Source of the DNA: Micromonospora sp. NBRC 110009 | GTDB lineage: Bacteria; Actinomycetota; Actinomycetes; Mycobacteriales; Micromonosporaceae | Direction: 5' to 3' | NCBI RefSeq assembly: GCF_030518795.1 | Contig: NZ_CP130427.1 | Span: 5,766,001 to 5,830,000, forward strand | Length of the DNA: 64,000 nucleotides | Shown: in pieces, positions 42,803 to 51,867 of the stretch | Layout of the letters: the number at the start of each line of letters is the position of its first letter | How positions within the stretch are numbered: position 1 is the stretch's first letter | Position numbers and translations under genes: made by a program | The notes under the pieces: generated by a model | Databases searched by the model: none | Seen by the model: the letters and a program-made list of their open reading frames with translations, nothing else | Told to the model about the DNA's origin: nothing

Positions 42803-43662
42803 CCGTCGCCCTGCCGCCCGCCGACGAGCTGGCCGTGGCCGGCCGGCGGGTCCGCTGCCGGATCGCCGGCGAGGGCCCGCCGGTGGTGTTGCTGCACGGC
42901 ATCGGCCGGACCCTCGAGGACTTCACCGCCCTGCACGCCGCGCTGGCCCGCGACCATCGGGTGCTCGGCGTCGACCTGCCCGGGCACGGCGGCTCCGCGC
43001 CGCTGGACGCGCCGCACACCCTGCCCGTCCTGGCCACCGCCGTCGCCGGGTTCCTGGACGCCGCCGGGGTCACCGGCCCGGTCCACCTGGTCGGCAACTC
43101 CCTCGGTGGGGCGGTGGCCATGCGGCTCGCCGCCGACCAGCCCGCGCGGGTGGCGAGCCTGGTGCTGGTCAACAGCGCCGGTTTCGGCCGGGAGGTGACG
43201 GTCGCGCTGCGGGTGCTGGCCGTGCGCCCGATCGCCCGGTTGCTGCTGCGGCCGCACCCGGCGCTCGCCCGCCGCACCGAACGGGCCATCTTCTTCGACC
43301 CGATCTACGTCACGGAGGAGCGGATCGCCACCGCGCTGGCCGCGGCCCGCCAGCCGCACGCCGCTCGGGTGATGCTGGAGCTGGTCCGGAGCCTGGGCAC
43401 CTGGCGGGGCGTACGCCCCGAGTGGCGGGCCGAGCTGCTCGCCGCGGTCGCCGCTCTCGACCTGCCCACCCTGCTCGTCTGGGGCGACCGGGACCTGATC
43501 CTGCCCGCCAGCCACCTGACCAACGCGCGTACCCGGCTGCCGGGGGCCCGTCACCACCTGTTCCCGGACACCGGGCACATGCCGCAGATCGAGCGGGCCG
43601 CGGAGTTCGAGGCCCTGGTCAGGCGGTTCTGGTCGGAGTCCGGTGCCGCCGGACCAGCGTGA
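42799..43662 (+). CDS. alpha/beta-hydrolase, probable esterase
   Basis: A 287-residue alpha/beta hydrolase. It has VVLLHGIGRTLEDF (oxyanion region, about 31-44), the nucleophile elbow GNSLGGA (Ser about 98), LPTLLVWGDRDLILP (acidic residue) and GHMPQIE (His about 260). There is no signal peptide. Its ATG overlaps the SDR stop by 4 bp. In context it would hydrolyse the ester or lactone made by the monooxygenase. Its last 44 bp overlap the convergent LtrA gene. Confidence 0.9.
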   Translation: MTVALPPADELAVAGRRVRCRIAGEGPPVVLLHGIGRTLEDFTALHAALARDHRVLGVDLPGHGGSAPLDAPHTLPVLATAVAGFLDAAGVTGPVHLVGNSLGGAVAMRLAADQPARVASLVLVNSAGFGREVTVALRVLAVRPIARLLLRPHPALARRTERAIFFDPIYVTEERIATALAAARQPHAARVMLELVRSLGTWRGVRPEWRAELLAAVAALDLPTLLVWGDRDLILPASHLTNARTRLPGARHHLFPDTGHMPQIERAAEFEALVRRFWSESGAAGPA

Positions 43663-44782
43663 CGGTCACCAGGACGAGCAGCACCCCGGCGACCACGTCG
43701 ACCGGCGCGGCGAGCCACGGCGCCACCAGCACCAGCAGCGCCGCGCCGGGGAACAGGACCAGGTCCACGCCGCGCTTGCCCCGCAGATGCAGCGCCCAGA
43801 GGGCGAGCAGGTAGACCGCGACCGGCACGGCGGTGGCGTAGCCGACGAGCCGGCCGGAGACGTGCGCGGCGTGCAGCTCGTGGTCCACCGCCACGGCCAG
43901 CCCGGCGCCCACCGCGGCGACCGCCGCGAAGATCAGGTAGTGGCCGTAACCCCAGGACAACGCGCCCCGCAGCGACTCGGGCGGCAGCGGGCTGGGCCGG
44001 TCGAAGTAGAGCCACCAGAGCGCGAAGACGATCACGATGCCGGCCGCGGCCAGGGACCACAGCTCCGGGTTGCCGGCGTCCACCCCGCTCTGGATCGCCA
44101 GTGACGTGGAGAGCACCACCTCGCCGAGCACGATCAGGGTGAACAGCTGGAACCGCTCGGCGATGTGGTGCGGGTGCCAGGTGGTCCGGCCGCGCCGTTC
44201 GGCCACCACCGGCACCAGCAGGTCGGCCAACGCCAGCACCAGGAACACCGCCAGGCCACCCTCGTCCGGCAACAGCAGGCGCAGCAGCCAGCCGAGCTGC
44301 ACCACGGTGACCCCGGCCGCGAACGTCACCGCGGTGGCCCGGCGCTCCGGGTCGCCGGCCGCGGCCCGCAGCCAGTTCACCACGGCGGCCAGCCGCATCA
44401 CCACGTATCCGTAGGTGATCGTGGTGAAGTCGGCGTCGGTGAACGCGCGCGGCACCCCGGCGGCGAGGATCAACGCTCCGGTGATCTGCACCAGCGTGGT
44501 CAACCGGAAGATGTCGTCGTCCGTGTCGTACGCGGAGGCGAACCAGGTGAAGTTCATCCAGGCCCACCAGATCGCGAAGAACACGGTCAGGTAGCTGACC
44601 AGGGCGTGCCCGAGGTGCCCGGCCGCGACGTCGTGGTGCAGGCCGGCGGCCGCCTGCGCCACCGCGACCACGAAACAGAGGTCGAAGAAGAGCTCCAGCG
44701 GGGTCGCCGCCCGGTGCTCCTCGTCGGGCCGGCGGGCCCGCATCGGCCGGTGCCAGGCGCGGACGGGCGCGGTGGTGGTCAA
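43619..44782 (-). CDS. LtrA-family membrane protein, copy 2
   Basis: A 387-residue polytopic membrane protein with the LtrA hallmark PLELFFDLCFVVAVAQAAAGLHHD (about 27-50) and HIAERFQLFTLIVLGEVVLSTS (about 200-221). About ten hydrophobic helices and a short basic C-terminus (VRRHRTPTRTA). Function unknown. It differs from the copy at 19246 in the loop after the motif. Its stop overlaps the convergent hydrolase by 44 bp. The 200 bp between its start and the capA start hold no gene. Confidence 0.9.
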   Translation of the reverse strand: MTTTAPVRAWHRPMRARRPDEEHRAATPLELFFDLCFVVAVAQAAAGLHHDVAAGHLGHALVSYLTVFFAIWWAWMNFTWFASAYDTDDDIFRLTTLVQITGALILAAGVPRAFTDADFTTITYGYVVMRLAAVVNWLRAAAGDPERRATAVTFAAGVTVVQLGWLLRLLLPDEGGLAVFLVLALADLLVPVVAERRGRTTWHPHHIAERFQLFTLIVLGEVVLSTSLAIQSGVDAGNPELWSLAAAGIVIVFALWWLYFDRPSPLPPESLRGALSWGYGHYLIFAAVAAVGAGLAVAVDHELHAAHVSGRLVGYATAVPVAVYLLALWALHLRGKRGVDLVLFPGAALLVLVAPWLAAPVDVVAGVLLVLVTVTLVRRHRTPTRTA

Positions 44783-44982
44783 TCCGGGCTCCTCGCCGAC
44801 GGCCGGTCAGCTGCGTGCCCACGATAACCAGCTCAGCCGGCCGTCGAGCCGGCGAGCGGGCAGGGATTACGCCATCGGGGACGGTCGACGTCGCACCGGC
44901 TGGCGCTGCCCGCCGTCCCGGGCCGCCGGATTTCCGCCGCCGGGCAGGTGCGGCCCGGCCCCCGGCGGGGAAAGTCCTCGGC

Positions 44983-46083
44983 ATGTCCGAGGTGAGCCTC
45001 TTCCTGGCCGGTGACGTGATGACCGGCCGGGGCGTGGACCAGATCCTGCCCCACCCGGGGCCGCCCACCCTCTGGGAGCAGGCCGTCACCGACGCCCGCC
45101 GCTACGTGGAGCTCGCCGAGTCGGTGGGTGGGCCGGTGCCGTGCCCGGCCCCGCCGGAGTGGCCGTGGGGCGACGCGCTGCCGCTGCTCGACGAGGAGCG
45201 CCCGGACGTGCGGATCGTCAACCTGGAGACGGCGGTGACCGCGCGGGGCGAGCACGCCGCCGGCAAGGGCATCCACTACCGGATGCACCCGGCGAACCTG
45301 CCCTGTCTGACCGCCGCCCGCCTCGACGTCTGCGCGCTGGCCAACAACCACGTGCTCGACTTCGGCCCGACCGGGCTCGCCGACACCCTGGACACCCTGC
45401 ACGGGGCGGGCATCCGGACCGCCGGCGCGGGCCGGGACGCCGAGGAGGCGTGGCGGCCGGCCGCGGTGCCGCTGCGTGACGGTCGCCGGCTGCTGGTCTG
45501 GTCGGTGGGCGCCCCGTCCAGCGGGGTGTTCCCGCAATGGGCCGCCGCGGGCGGGCGGCCCGGGGTGGCCTACCTGCCGGAGACCTCGGTGGCCGCGGCG
45601 GAGGCGCTCGCCGACCGGATCGCGCACGCGGCCGGGGCGACGGACCTGGTGGTGGTCTCCGTGCACTGGGGCTCCAACTGGGGCCATGAGGTGCCGGACG
45701 AACACGTCGCGTTCGCCCACGCGCTGATCGACGCCGGCGTGCACGTGGTGCACGGCCACTCGTCGCACCACCCCCGGCCGATCGAACGGTACCGGGGGCG
45801 GCTGGTCCTGTACGGGTGCGGCGACCTCATCGACGATTACGAGGGGATCGGCGGGCAGGAGGAGTACCGCCCGGAGCTGCGGCTGCTGCTCCTGCCCGCG
45901 CTCGACGCGGAGACCGGCGAGCTGTGCCGGCTGCGGCTGTTGCCGGTCCGGATGCGGCGGATGCGCCTGGAGCCGGCCGCCCCGGCCGAGGCCCGCTGGC
46001 TCGCCGATCTCCTCAACACCCTCGGCACGCCCTACGACACCCGCTTCGCCCTCACCGACACCGCCATCACCCTCACCCCCTGA
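44983..46083 (+). CDS. CapA-family (metallophosphatase-fold) protein
   Basis: A 366-residue protein of the CapA/PgsA family. Motifs are LFLAGDVMTGRGVDQ (about 5-19), RIVNLETAVT (about 75), LANNHVLDFG (about 120), VVSVHWGSNWG (about 222) and VHGHSSHHPRPIE (about 254), all typical of the calcineurin-like metal centre. CapA proteins act in poly-gamma-glutamate capsule formation, but many homologues have other roles. No signal peptide is seen, unlike classical membrane-anchored CapA, and no capBC genes are nearby. An enzyme role on polyphosphate or peptide is unproven. Confidence 0.86.
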   Translation: MSEVSLFLAGDVMTGRGVDQILPHPGPPTLWEQAVTDARRYVELAESVGGPVPCPAPPEWPWGDALPLLDEERPDVRIVNLETAVTARGEHAAGKGIHYRMHPANLPCLTAARLDVCALANNHVLDFGPTGLADTLDTLHGAGIRTAGAGRDAEEAWRPAAVPLRDGRRLLVWSVGAPSSGVFPQWAAAGGRPGVAYLPETSVAAAEALADRIAHAAGATDLVVVSVHWGSNWGHEVPDEHVAFAHALIDAGVHVVHGHSSHHPRPIERYRGRLVLYGCGDLIDDYEGIGGQEEYRPELRLLLLPALDAETGELCRLRLLPVRMRRMRLEPAAPAEARWLADLLNTLGTPYDTRFALTDTAITLTP

Positions 46084-46192
46084 CCCGTTCTCCTCGGCGA
46101 TCTCGCTCTCCTGCTGGGGCAGTGGGGTGGGCTGGGTCACGGTCCGCCGGCCGGGTGGACGGCGGGGAAGCGTTGAGGCGCATCATAGATAC

Positions 46193-46864
46193 ATGACGCA
46201 TACGAGCGCTGCCGTGCCGGGCGTCCGGGCCACCGCGCCGTCCGCCGCCGAGCGGGCCTATCAGCACCTCAAGCGGGCCATCCTGGAGCAGGTCTACCCG
46301 GGCGGGCTGCTCGTCAGCGAGGGTGAGATCGCCGAGGCGGCGGGCGTCTCCCGCACCCCGGTCCGCGAGGCGCTGCTGCGCCTGGAGACCGAGGGCCTGG
46401 TCAAGCTCTACCCGAAGCGCGGCGCGCTGATCCGGCCCGTCTCGGCACGCGAGATCGCCGACGTCATCGAGGCCCGGCGTCTGGTGGAGCTGCACGCCGC
46501 CGAGCGGGTCTGGCCCCGCCGCGCCGAACTCCGGTCCGACCTCGCCCGCTGGCTCGACGAGATGCGCCGGGCGCACACCGCCGGCGACATCACCGCGCTG
46601 ATGGCGGCCGACCGGGCGTTCCACGCCACGGTGGTGGAGGCGGCCGGCAACGAGATCCTCGCCGAGCTCTACCACCGGCTGCGCGACCGGCAGATCCGGA
46701 TGGGGGAGGCCGGTTTCCGGCTCTCGCCCGGCTGGGCCGAGGTGGTCCTCGCCGAGCACGGCCGCCAGCTCGCCGCCCTCGACGGCGACGACCCGCAGGT
46801 GTGGCTGGACGCGGTCGCCGCCCACATCGACAACGCCGCGACCGTGCTGCGGACACTGCGGTGA
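46193..46864 (+). CDS. GntR-family (FCD) transcriptional regulator
   Basis: A 223-residue regulator. The winged helix is AERAYQHLKRAILEQVYPGGLLVSEGEIAEAAGVSRTPVREALLRLETEGLVKLYPKRGALI (about 19-78). The FCD ligand domain includes VIEARRLVELHAAERVW, ADRAFHATVVEAAGNEIL and the C-terminal VAAHIDNAATVL. FCD regulators commonly sense carboxylic acids or amino acids through a metal site. ATG 46193 is near an AT-rich TCATAGATACATGA region and may be leaderless. Its TGA overlaps the GTG of the downstream MFS transporter, its likely target. Confidence 0.92.
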   Translation: MTHTSAAVPGVRATAPSAAERAYQHLKRAILEQVYPGGLLVSEGEIAEAAGVSRTPVREALLRLETEGLVKLYPKRGALIRPVSAREIADVIEARRLVELHAAERVWPRRAELRSDLARWLDEMRRAHTAGDITALMAADRAFHATVVEAAGNEILAELYHRLRDRQIRMGEAGFRLSPGWAEVVLAEHGRQLAALDGDDPQVWLDAVAAHIDNAATVLRTLR

Positions 46865-48168
46865 GCGCCGCCGTCCGTACGGTCGCCCCGGGCCGCCCCG
46901 CCGCCCTGGTCTACGCCGTCGCGGTCACCGCGTACGTGGTCGCCGTGTTCCACCGCAGCTCGCTCGGCGTCACCGGCGTCGACGCGGCGGACCGCTTCCA
47001 CATCAACGCCGCCACCCTGGCCACCTTCACCGTCGCCCAGCTCGGCGTGTACGCGGCCATGCAGGTGCCGGTCGGCGTGCTGCTGGACCGGTTCGGCTCG
47101 CGCCGGATGCTGCTGGCCGGCGGCGCGCTCATGGTCGCCGGCCAGCTCTGCTTCGCCGTCGCCACCGACGTCCGGCTCGCCGTCGCCGCCCGGGTGCTGG
47201 TCGGCCTCGGCGACGCGACGACCTTCATCAGCGTGCTGCGGATCGTGGCGTTCTGGTTCCCCGGCCGACGCAACCCGCTGCTCGTGCAGCTCACCGGCAC
47301 CATCGGGCAGCTCGGCGCGGTGCTCGGCGCCGTACCCCTGGTGGCGCTGCTGCACCAGGCCGGCTGGACGCCCGCGTTCCTCACCGCCGCCGCGCTCGGC
47401 GCGACCGTGCTGCTGGTGGTCCTCGTCGCGGTCCGGGACGCCCCGCACGCCGAGCACCCCGGCGTCGTCGCCGCCGACCTGGCCACCGTCCGGCGGCAGC
47501 TCGCCGAGGCCTGGGCCCAGCCGGGCACCCGCCTGGGCCTGTGGTCCCACTTCGTCACCCAGTTCTCCGGCTCGGTCTTCGCGCTGCTCTGGGGCTATCC
47601 GTTCCTGGTCCAGGGGCAGGGCTTCTCGCCCACCGCGGCGGCGTCGCTGCTCACCCTGATGACCGTGGTGACCCTGGTCTGCGGCCCAGTGATCGCGCAC
47701 CTGTGCGCCCGGCACCCGTTCCACCGCTCGGTGGTGGTCTTCGCGATCACCGCCGGCACCGCCGCCGTCTGGGCGGTCGTGCTGGCCTGGCCGGGTCGCG
47801 CGCCGCACTGGCTGCTGGTGACCCTCGTCGTGGTGCTCGCGGTCAACGGCCCCGGCTCGGTCATCGGCTTCGACTACGCCCGCACCTTCAACCCGGTGCA
47901 CCGGATCGGCAGCGCCACCGGGATCGTCAACGTCGGCGGGTTCGTCGCCTCGATCCTGCTGGTGCTCGCCGTCGGCGTGGTGCTCGACCTGGCCACCCCG
48001 GCCGGCCGGAGCACCCCGCCGCTGGCCGCGTTCCGCTGGGCGTTCGCCGTGCAGTACCTGCTCTGGGGCGTCGGCGCGGTCCAGGTGCTGCGCTACCGCA
48101 ACGCCGCCCGCCGCCGGTACGCCGCCGAACGCACCGCCGTCCCGGTTCCCGCGCCGGTCGGCGCCTGA
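46861..48168 (+). CDS. MFS transporter co-transcribed with GntR regulator
   Basis: A 435-residue protein with 12 membrane helices. VAVFHRSSLGVTGVDAADRFHINAATLATFTVAQLGVYAAMQVPVGVLLDRFGSRRMLL is the N-terminal signature of the NarK/hexuronate-like MFS group, which imports small organic acids or sugars. GTG 46861 overlaps the gntR stop (GTGA), so the two are coupled and probably respond to the same carboxylate. A C-terminal tail of Ala/Pro/Arg follows the last helix. The substrate is unknown. Confidence 0.9.
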   Translation: MSAAVRTVAPGRPAALVYAVAVTAYVVAVFHRSSLGVTGVDAADRFHINAATLATFTVAQLGVYAAMQVPVGVLLDRFGSRRMLLAGGALMVAGQLCFAVATDVRLAVAARVLVGLGDATTFISVLRIVAFWFPGRRNPLLVQLTGTIGQLGAVLGAVPLVALLHQAGWTPAFLTAAALGATVLLVVLVAVRDAPHAEHPGVVAADLATVRRQLAEAWAQPGTRLGLWSHFVTQFSGSVFALLWGYPFLVQGQGFSPTAAASLLTLMTVVTLVCGPVIAHLCARHPFHRSVVVFAITAGTAAVWAVVLAWPGRAPHWLLVTLVVVLAVNGPGSVIGFDYARTFNPVHRIGSATGIVNVGGFVASILLVLAVGVVLDLATPAGRSTPPLAAFRWAFAVQYLLWGVGAVQVLRYRNAARRRYAAERTAVPVPAPVGA

Positions 48169-48196
48169 CCGCCTCGACGCAGACGGTCGGCCGCGG

Positions 48197-48616
48197 TCAG
48201 TGGCTGAGCCGGCGGTGGGTGAGCGAGTCCAGCATCAGGGTGAGCCCCGCGCCGACCAGCCAAACGTCCTTGGCCAGGCCGATGCCCGCCTGGGTGGGCT
48301 TCAGGCTGTGTGGCTCCCGCATGCCCGGCGTCTTCAGGTAGAGCTGCACCAGCCCGGCCCCGAACGCGGTCAGCGCCGCGCCGGCCAGCAGCGACGGGAT
48401 GAAGGGCGCCAGCAGCGCGCCGCCCAGCGCCAGCTCGGCCCGGGACAGCAGCTTGGCGAACCGGTCCGGCTCGAACTGCCGCAGCTGCGGGATCGCACCG
48501 ACCGCCATGCCGTGCATCCCGGCCGCGGCCTCACCCTCCAGGCTGCGCTTGCCGAGCCCGGAATTCAGGATGAACGCGCCGATGCTGACCCGGAGCGGCG
48601 CATGCGTCAATTTCAT
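48197..48616 (-). CDS. DoxX-like membrane protein
   Basis: A 139-residue protein with about three to four hydrophobic segments (LRVSIGAFILNSGLGK, ALGGALLAPFIPSLLAGAALTAFGAGLVQLY, IGLAKDVWLVGAGLTLMLD), resembling the DoxX/DUF family. Related proteins take part in membrane redox or detoxification, but most have no known role. ATG 48616. The gene is convergent with the MFS gene (28-bp gap) and divergent from mscR (141 bp). Confidence 0.8.
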   Translation of the reverse strand: MKLTHAPLRVSIGAFILNSGLGKRSLEGEAAAGMHGMAVGAIPQLRQFEPDRFAKLLSRAELALGGALLAPFIPSLLAGAALTAFGAGLVQLYLKTPGMREPHSLKPTQAGIGLAKDVWLVGAGLTLMLDSLTHRRLSH

Positions 48617-48757
48617 GATCACTCCCGTCGGGTGCGGAGAACCGGGCCCCCGCGTACCCCGAGAAGGGCGGGATAACCCGCCGCGAAGCGGTGGGCCGGT
48701 GGCGGTGATCGGCGGTAGGTTCGCGGGGGAATCAGACCGACACAGGCGGGAGGCAGC

Positions 48758-49846
48758 GTGAGTCAGGAAGTCCGGGGAGTCGTGTCGCGGCGCAAGGGCG
48801 CGCCGGTCGAGGTCACCACGATCGTGGTGCCCGATCCGGGGCCCGGCGAGGCGGTGGTCCGCGTCCAGTCCTGCGGGGTGTGCCACACCGACCTGCACTA
48901 CCGGGAGGGCGGCATCAACGACGACTACCCGTTCCTCCTCGGTCACGAGGCGGCCGGCGTGGTCGAGCAGGTGGGAGCGGGGGTCACCGACGTCGCCCCC
49001 GGCGACTTCGTGGTGCTCAACTGGCGGGCGGTCTGCGGGCAGTGCCGTGCCTGCCGGCGGGGCCGCCCCTGGTACTGCTTCAACACCCACAACGCCGCGC
49101 AGAAGATGACCCTCAGCGATGGCACCGAACTCTCGCCCGCCCTGGGCATCGGCGCGTTCGCCGAGAAGACCCTGGTCCACGCCGGGCAGTGCACCAAGGT
49201 CGACCCCTCCGTCCGGCCCGCGGCGGTCGGCCTGCTCGGCTGCGGCGTGATGGCCGGCCTCGGCGCGGCGATGAACACCGGCCAGGTGACCCGGGGCGAC
49301 TCCGTCGCGGTGATCGGCTGCGGCGGCGTCGGCGACGCGGCGGTGGCCGGCGCGGCGCTGGCCGGGGCGACCACGATCATCGCGGTGGACACCGACTCCC
49401 GCAAGCTCGACTGGGCCCGCAAGTTCGGCGCCACGCACACCGTCAACGCCTCCGAGGACGACCCGGTCGAGGCGATCCGCGCCGCCACCGGCGGCTTCGG
49501 CGCCGACGTGGTGATCGACGCGGTGGGCCGCCCGGAGACCTGGAAGCAGGCGTTCTACGCCCGGGACCTGGCCGGCACCGTCGTGCTGGTGGGCGTGCCC
49601 ACCCCGCAGATGAAGGTCGAGCTGCCGCTGCTGGACGTCTTCGGCCGCGGCGGCGCGCTCAAGTCCAGCTGGTACGGCGACTGCCTGCCCAGCCGGGACT
49701 TCCCGATGCTCACCGCGCTCTACCAGCAGGGCCGACTGGACCTCGACGCGTTCGTCACCGAGGAGATCGCCCTCGACCAGGTCGAGGAGGCGTTCACCCG
49801 GATGCACCACGGCGACGTGCTCCGCTCGGTGGTGGTGTTCCCGTGA
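48758..49846 (+). CDS. mscR: S-(hydroxymethyl)mycothiol dehydrogenase (formaldehyde dehydrogenase)
   Basis: A 362-residue medium-chain Zn alcohol dehydrogenase. It has the catalytic-Zn CGVCHTDLH (Cys39), GHEAAGVVEQVGAGV (His63), the structural-Zn cysteines in CGQCRACRRGRPWYC, and the Rossmann motif CGGVGDAAVAGAAL. The pattern matches actinobacterial MscR/AdhE2, which oxidises the formaldehyde-mycothiol adduct and also reduces S-nitrosomycothiol. GTG 48758. The next gene overlaps the stop (GTGA) and is an MBL hydrolase, the usual mscR neighbour. Confidence 0.95.
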   Translation: MSQEVRGVVSRRKGAPVEVTTIVVPDPGPGEAVVRVQSCGVCHTDLHYREGGINDDYPFLLGHEAAGVVEQVGAGVTDVAPGDFVVLNWRAVCGQCRACRRGRPWYCFNTHNAAQKMTLSDGTELSPALGIGAFAEKTLVHAGQCTKVDPSVRPAAVGLLGCGVMAGLGAAMNTGQVTRGDSVAVIGCGGVGDAAVAGAALAGATTIIAVDTDSRKLDWARKFGATHTVNASEDDPVEAIRAATGGFGADVVIDAVGRPETWKQAFYARDLAGTVVLVGVPTPQMKVELPLLDVFGRGGALKSSWYGDCLPSRDFPMLTALYQQGRLDLDAFVTEEIALDQVEEAFTRMHHGDVLRSVVVFP

Positions 49847-50472
49847 CCGCCCGGGTCGACCACACCGTCACCTCCGGCACGTTCTCCCTCGACGGGCAGA
49901 CCTTCGACGTCGACAACAACGTCTGGGTGATCGGCGACGACGCGGAGTGTGTCGTGGTCGACGCGCCGCACGACGTGGCGGCCATCCGCAGGCTCGTCGG
50001 CGATCGCCGGCTGGTCGCCATCCTGGCCACCCACGCCCACGACGACCACGTACGGGTGGCGCCCGAGCTGTCCCGCGCCACGGGCGCCCCGGTGCTGCTG
50101 CACCCCGCCGACCGGGTGCTGTGGGACCTGGTCCACCCGGACACCCCGCCGGACGGGGAGCTGATCGAAGGCGAGGCCGTCCCGGTGGGCGGCACCAGCC
50201 TGCGCGTGCTGCACACCCCCGGCCACAGCCCCGGCGCGTGCAGCCTCTACGCCCCCGAGCTCGGCGCGGTGTTCACCGGCGACACCCTCTTCGCCGGCGG
50301 GCCCGGCGCCACCGGCCGCTCCTACAGCGACTTCGGCACCATCATCGAGTCGATCCGGACCGGGCTGCTCACTTTGCCGCCGGAGACCGTCGTCCATACC
50401 GGACACGGCGACGACACCACCATCGGTGCCGAGGCGCCCCACCTCGACGAGTGGATCGCCCGCGGCCACTGA
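49843..50472 (+). CDS. MBL-fold hydrolase, partner of MscR
   Basis: A 209-residue metallo-beta-lactamase-fold enzyme. The metal site is THAHDDH (about 63-69) with the later HTPGHSPGACSLY, FTGDTLFAGG and HTGHGDDTTIG motifs, as in glyoxalase II-like proteins. GTG 49843 overlaps the mscR stop by 4 bp. In actinobacteria this gene is commonly beside mscR and is proposed to hydrolyse the formyl-mycothiol product, giving formate and mycothiol; this role is inferred from context. Confidence 0.9.
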   Translation: MTARVDHTVTSGTFSLDGQTFDVDNNVWVIGDDAECVVVDAPHDVAAIRRLVGDRRLVAILATHAHDDHVRVAPELSRATGAPVLLHPADRVLWDLVHPDTPPDGELIEGEAVPVGGTSLRVLHTPGHSPGACSLYAPELGAVFTGDTLFAGGPGATGRSYSDFGTIIESIRTGLLTLPPETVVHTGHGDDTTIGAEAPHLDEWIARGH

Positions 50473-50482
50473 GCCGACCGCC

Positions 50483-50507
50483 CCGGCCGGGTCGCCGGCC
50501 CGGCCGG
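50483..50507. terminator. bidirectional hairpin between MBL and trmO genes
   Basis: CCGGCCGGG and CCCGGCCGG are perfect 9-bp arms with a 7-nt loop, in the 40-bp gap between the convergent stops. Presumably serves both transcripts. Confidence 0.6.
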
Positions 50508-50512
50508 GTGGG

Positions 50513-50923
50513 TCAGCGCTCGCCGTCGAGCACCGGCTTGAGGTCGAGTACGGGGGTGCCGTCCAGCGCCTCCAGGTCGGCCACCCGCACCCGTACGCCG
50601 TCGACCTGGCGGACCCGCACCCGGTGCAGGCCGATCGGGTTCGGCCGGTGCGGCGAGCGGGTGGCGAACACGCCGGTCTCGGGGCGGGACAGGTCGCCGC
50701 GCGGGTGCACCACCAGCACGTCCCGGTCGGCCCGGTCCAGCCAGGTCAGCACCAGCACGTCCGCGCCGGCGTGCAGGCCGTCCAGCGCCGGGGCGTACGC
50801 CTCGTCGAAGACCAGCCACGCCTCCGGCGCCCCCTCGTCGCCCTGCTTCGGCGCGGTCGCCGGATCGGTCAGCGGGGACGCCACCCGCCCGACCGGACGC
50901 AGGGGATAGCCGGCGTCGTTCAT
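50513..50923 (-). CDS. TrmO-like tRNA (adenine-N6) methyltransferase / TsaA-domain protein
   Basis: A 136-residue stand-alone TsaA/TrmO beta-barrel. It has the family motif ATRSPHRPNPIGLHRVRV (about 84-101), and DGTPVLDLKPVL near the C-terminus. TrmO uses SAM to methylate N6-threonylcarbamoyladenosine 37 in tRNA; shorter proteins like this one lack the extra C-terminal domain of E. coli TrmO, so the activity is uncertain. ATG 50923 overlaps the stop of the upstream MEDS-ATPase gene (ATGA), placing it as the third gene of a coupled signalling operon. Confidence 0.88.
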   Translation of the reverse strand: MNDAGYPLRPVGRVASPLTDPATAPKQGDEGAPEAWLVFDEAYAPALDGLHAGADVLVLTWLDRADRDVLVVHPRGDLSRPETGVFATRSPHRPNPIGLHRVRVRQVDGVRVRVADLEALDGTPVLDLKPVLDGER

Positions 50924-51867
50924 GGACCCTCCCGCAGCATGTGCAGCCGGACCGTGGTGCCGGCCGCCGACGTGTGCACCAGCACCAGGTCGCAGAGCGC
51001 GTGCACGATCACGAGGCCCCGACCGCCGACGCCGTCGGGCGCCGGGGTGAGTCGCCCGGCCAGCGGGTCGGAGAGCCGGCCGTCGTCGCGGATCTCGCAG
51101 ACCAGGTGACTGTCGGTCCGCCACACCTGCAGCGTGCCCGCGCCGCCGGCGTGCACGATGCTGTTGGCGGCCAGCTCGGTCACCGCGATCTGCAGGTCGG
51201 CGACCCGTTCGGTGTCCAGGCCGGCGCCGGCCGCCCGGTCGGCCACGAACCGGCGCACCAGTGCGAGGCTCTCCAGGCCGTAGCGGAGCACGGCGACCGG
51301 TTCGGCCGGCACGGGCAAGGGCTGGTTGTGCCGCTGCGCCACCTCGGCCGGCGCGTAGCCGGCGGTGGGCCGGCTGCCGCCGCCGTCCAGTAGCAGCGGA
51401 TGGGTGCGGCGGGCCTCCGCGAGCACCCCCGGCGCCAGCCGGCCCGCGTCGTACGGGCACAGCACACTCACCTCGCGGCCCGCCAGCGCCCAGTTGATCG
51501 CGGCTTCGTGCTGCGCGCAGGCCGGGTACTCCTGGGCGGTGCGTCCCGGCCAGACCGGCTCCCCGACGATGCGTACCCGGTGCCCGGGGTGCCGGTTCGC
51601 GAACGCCTGCAGCACCCACGGCAGGATCCGGCCCGGGTTCCGCCCGGCCCGGGCCATGTCGGTCCAGCGGACGGCGTCGCCGTCCGTGCCCAACGCGGCG
51701 CGGATCAGCGCCAGCTGCGGGCCGGGCGTGACCACCAGCACCGGCTCACCGGCGGCCAGTCCTTCCTGGACGAACGGCACGACCGTGGCCAGCATGCTCG
51801 TCGGGTCGGGGTAGAGGAGAAGTTCGTGGCGCAGGCCGGTGGCGTTGGTACCGCAGGGTGCGGTCAT
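50920..51867 (-). CDS. MEDS sensor plus HATPase (anti-sigma-type) protein
   Basis: A 315-residue protein. The N-terminal part (about 10-170) is a MEDS (DcmR-type) sensor domain (HELLLYPDPTSMLATVVPFVQEGLAAGEPVLVVT, YDAGRLAPGVLAEARRTHPLLLDGG). The C-terminal about 130 residues are a HATPase of the RsbW/anti-sigma type with the N-box TELAANSIVHAGG and the G-box GVGGRGLVIVHALCD. Such kinases phosphorylate STAS-domain partners or bind sigma factors. The gene before it encodes a MEDS-STAS protein, coupled by a 4-bp overlap (ATGA). Confidence 0.9.
   Translation of the reverse strand: MTAPCGTNATGLRHELLLYPDPTSMLATVVPFVQEGLAAGEPVLVVTPGPQLALIRAALGTDGDAVRWTDMARAGRNPGRILPWVLQAFANRHPGHRVRIVGEPVWPGRTAQEYPACAQHEAAINWALAGREVSVLCPYDAGRLAPGVLAEARRTHPLLLDGGGSRPTAGYAPAEVAQRHNQPLPVPAEPVAVLRYGLESLALVRRFVADRAAGAGLDTERVADLQIAVTELAANSIVHAGGAGTLQVWRTDSHLVCEIRDDGRLSDPLAGRLTPAPDGVGGRGLVIVHALCDLVLVHTSAAGTTVRLHMLREGP

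Noticed and set aside
41000..43578. Long reverse frames opposite the monooxygenase/SDR/hydrolase genes
   Set aside because: Sense-strand proteins have complete catalytic motifs; the antisense frames are low complexity.
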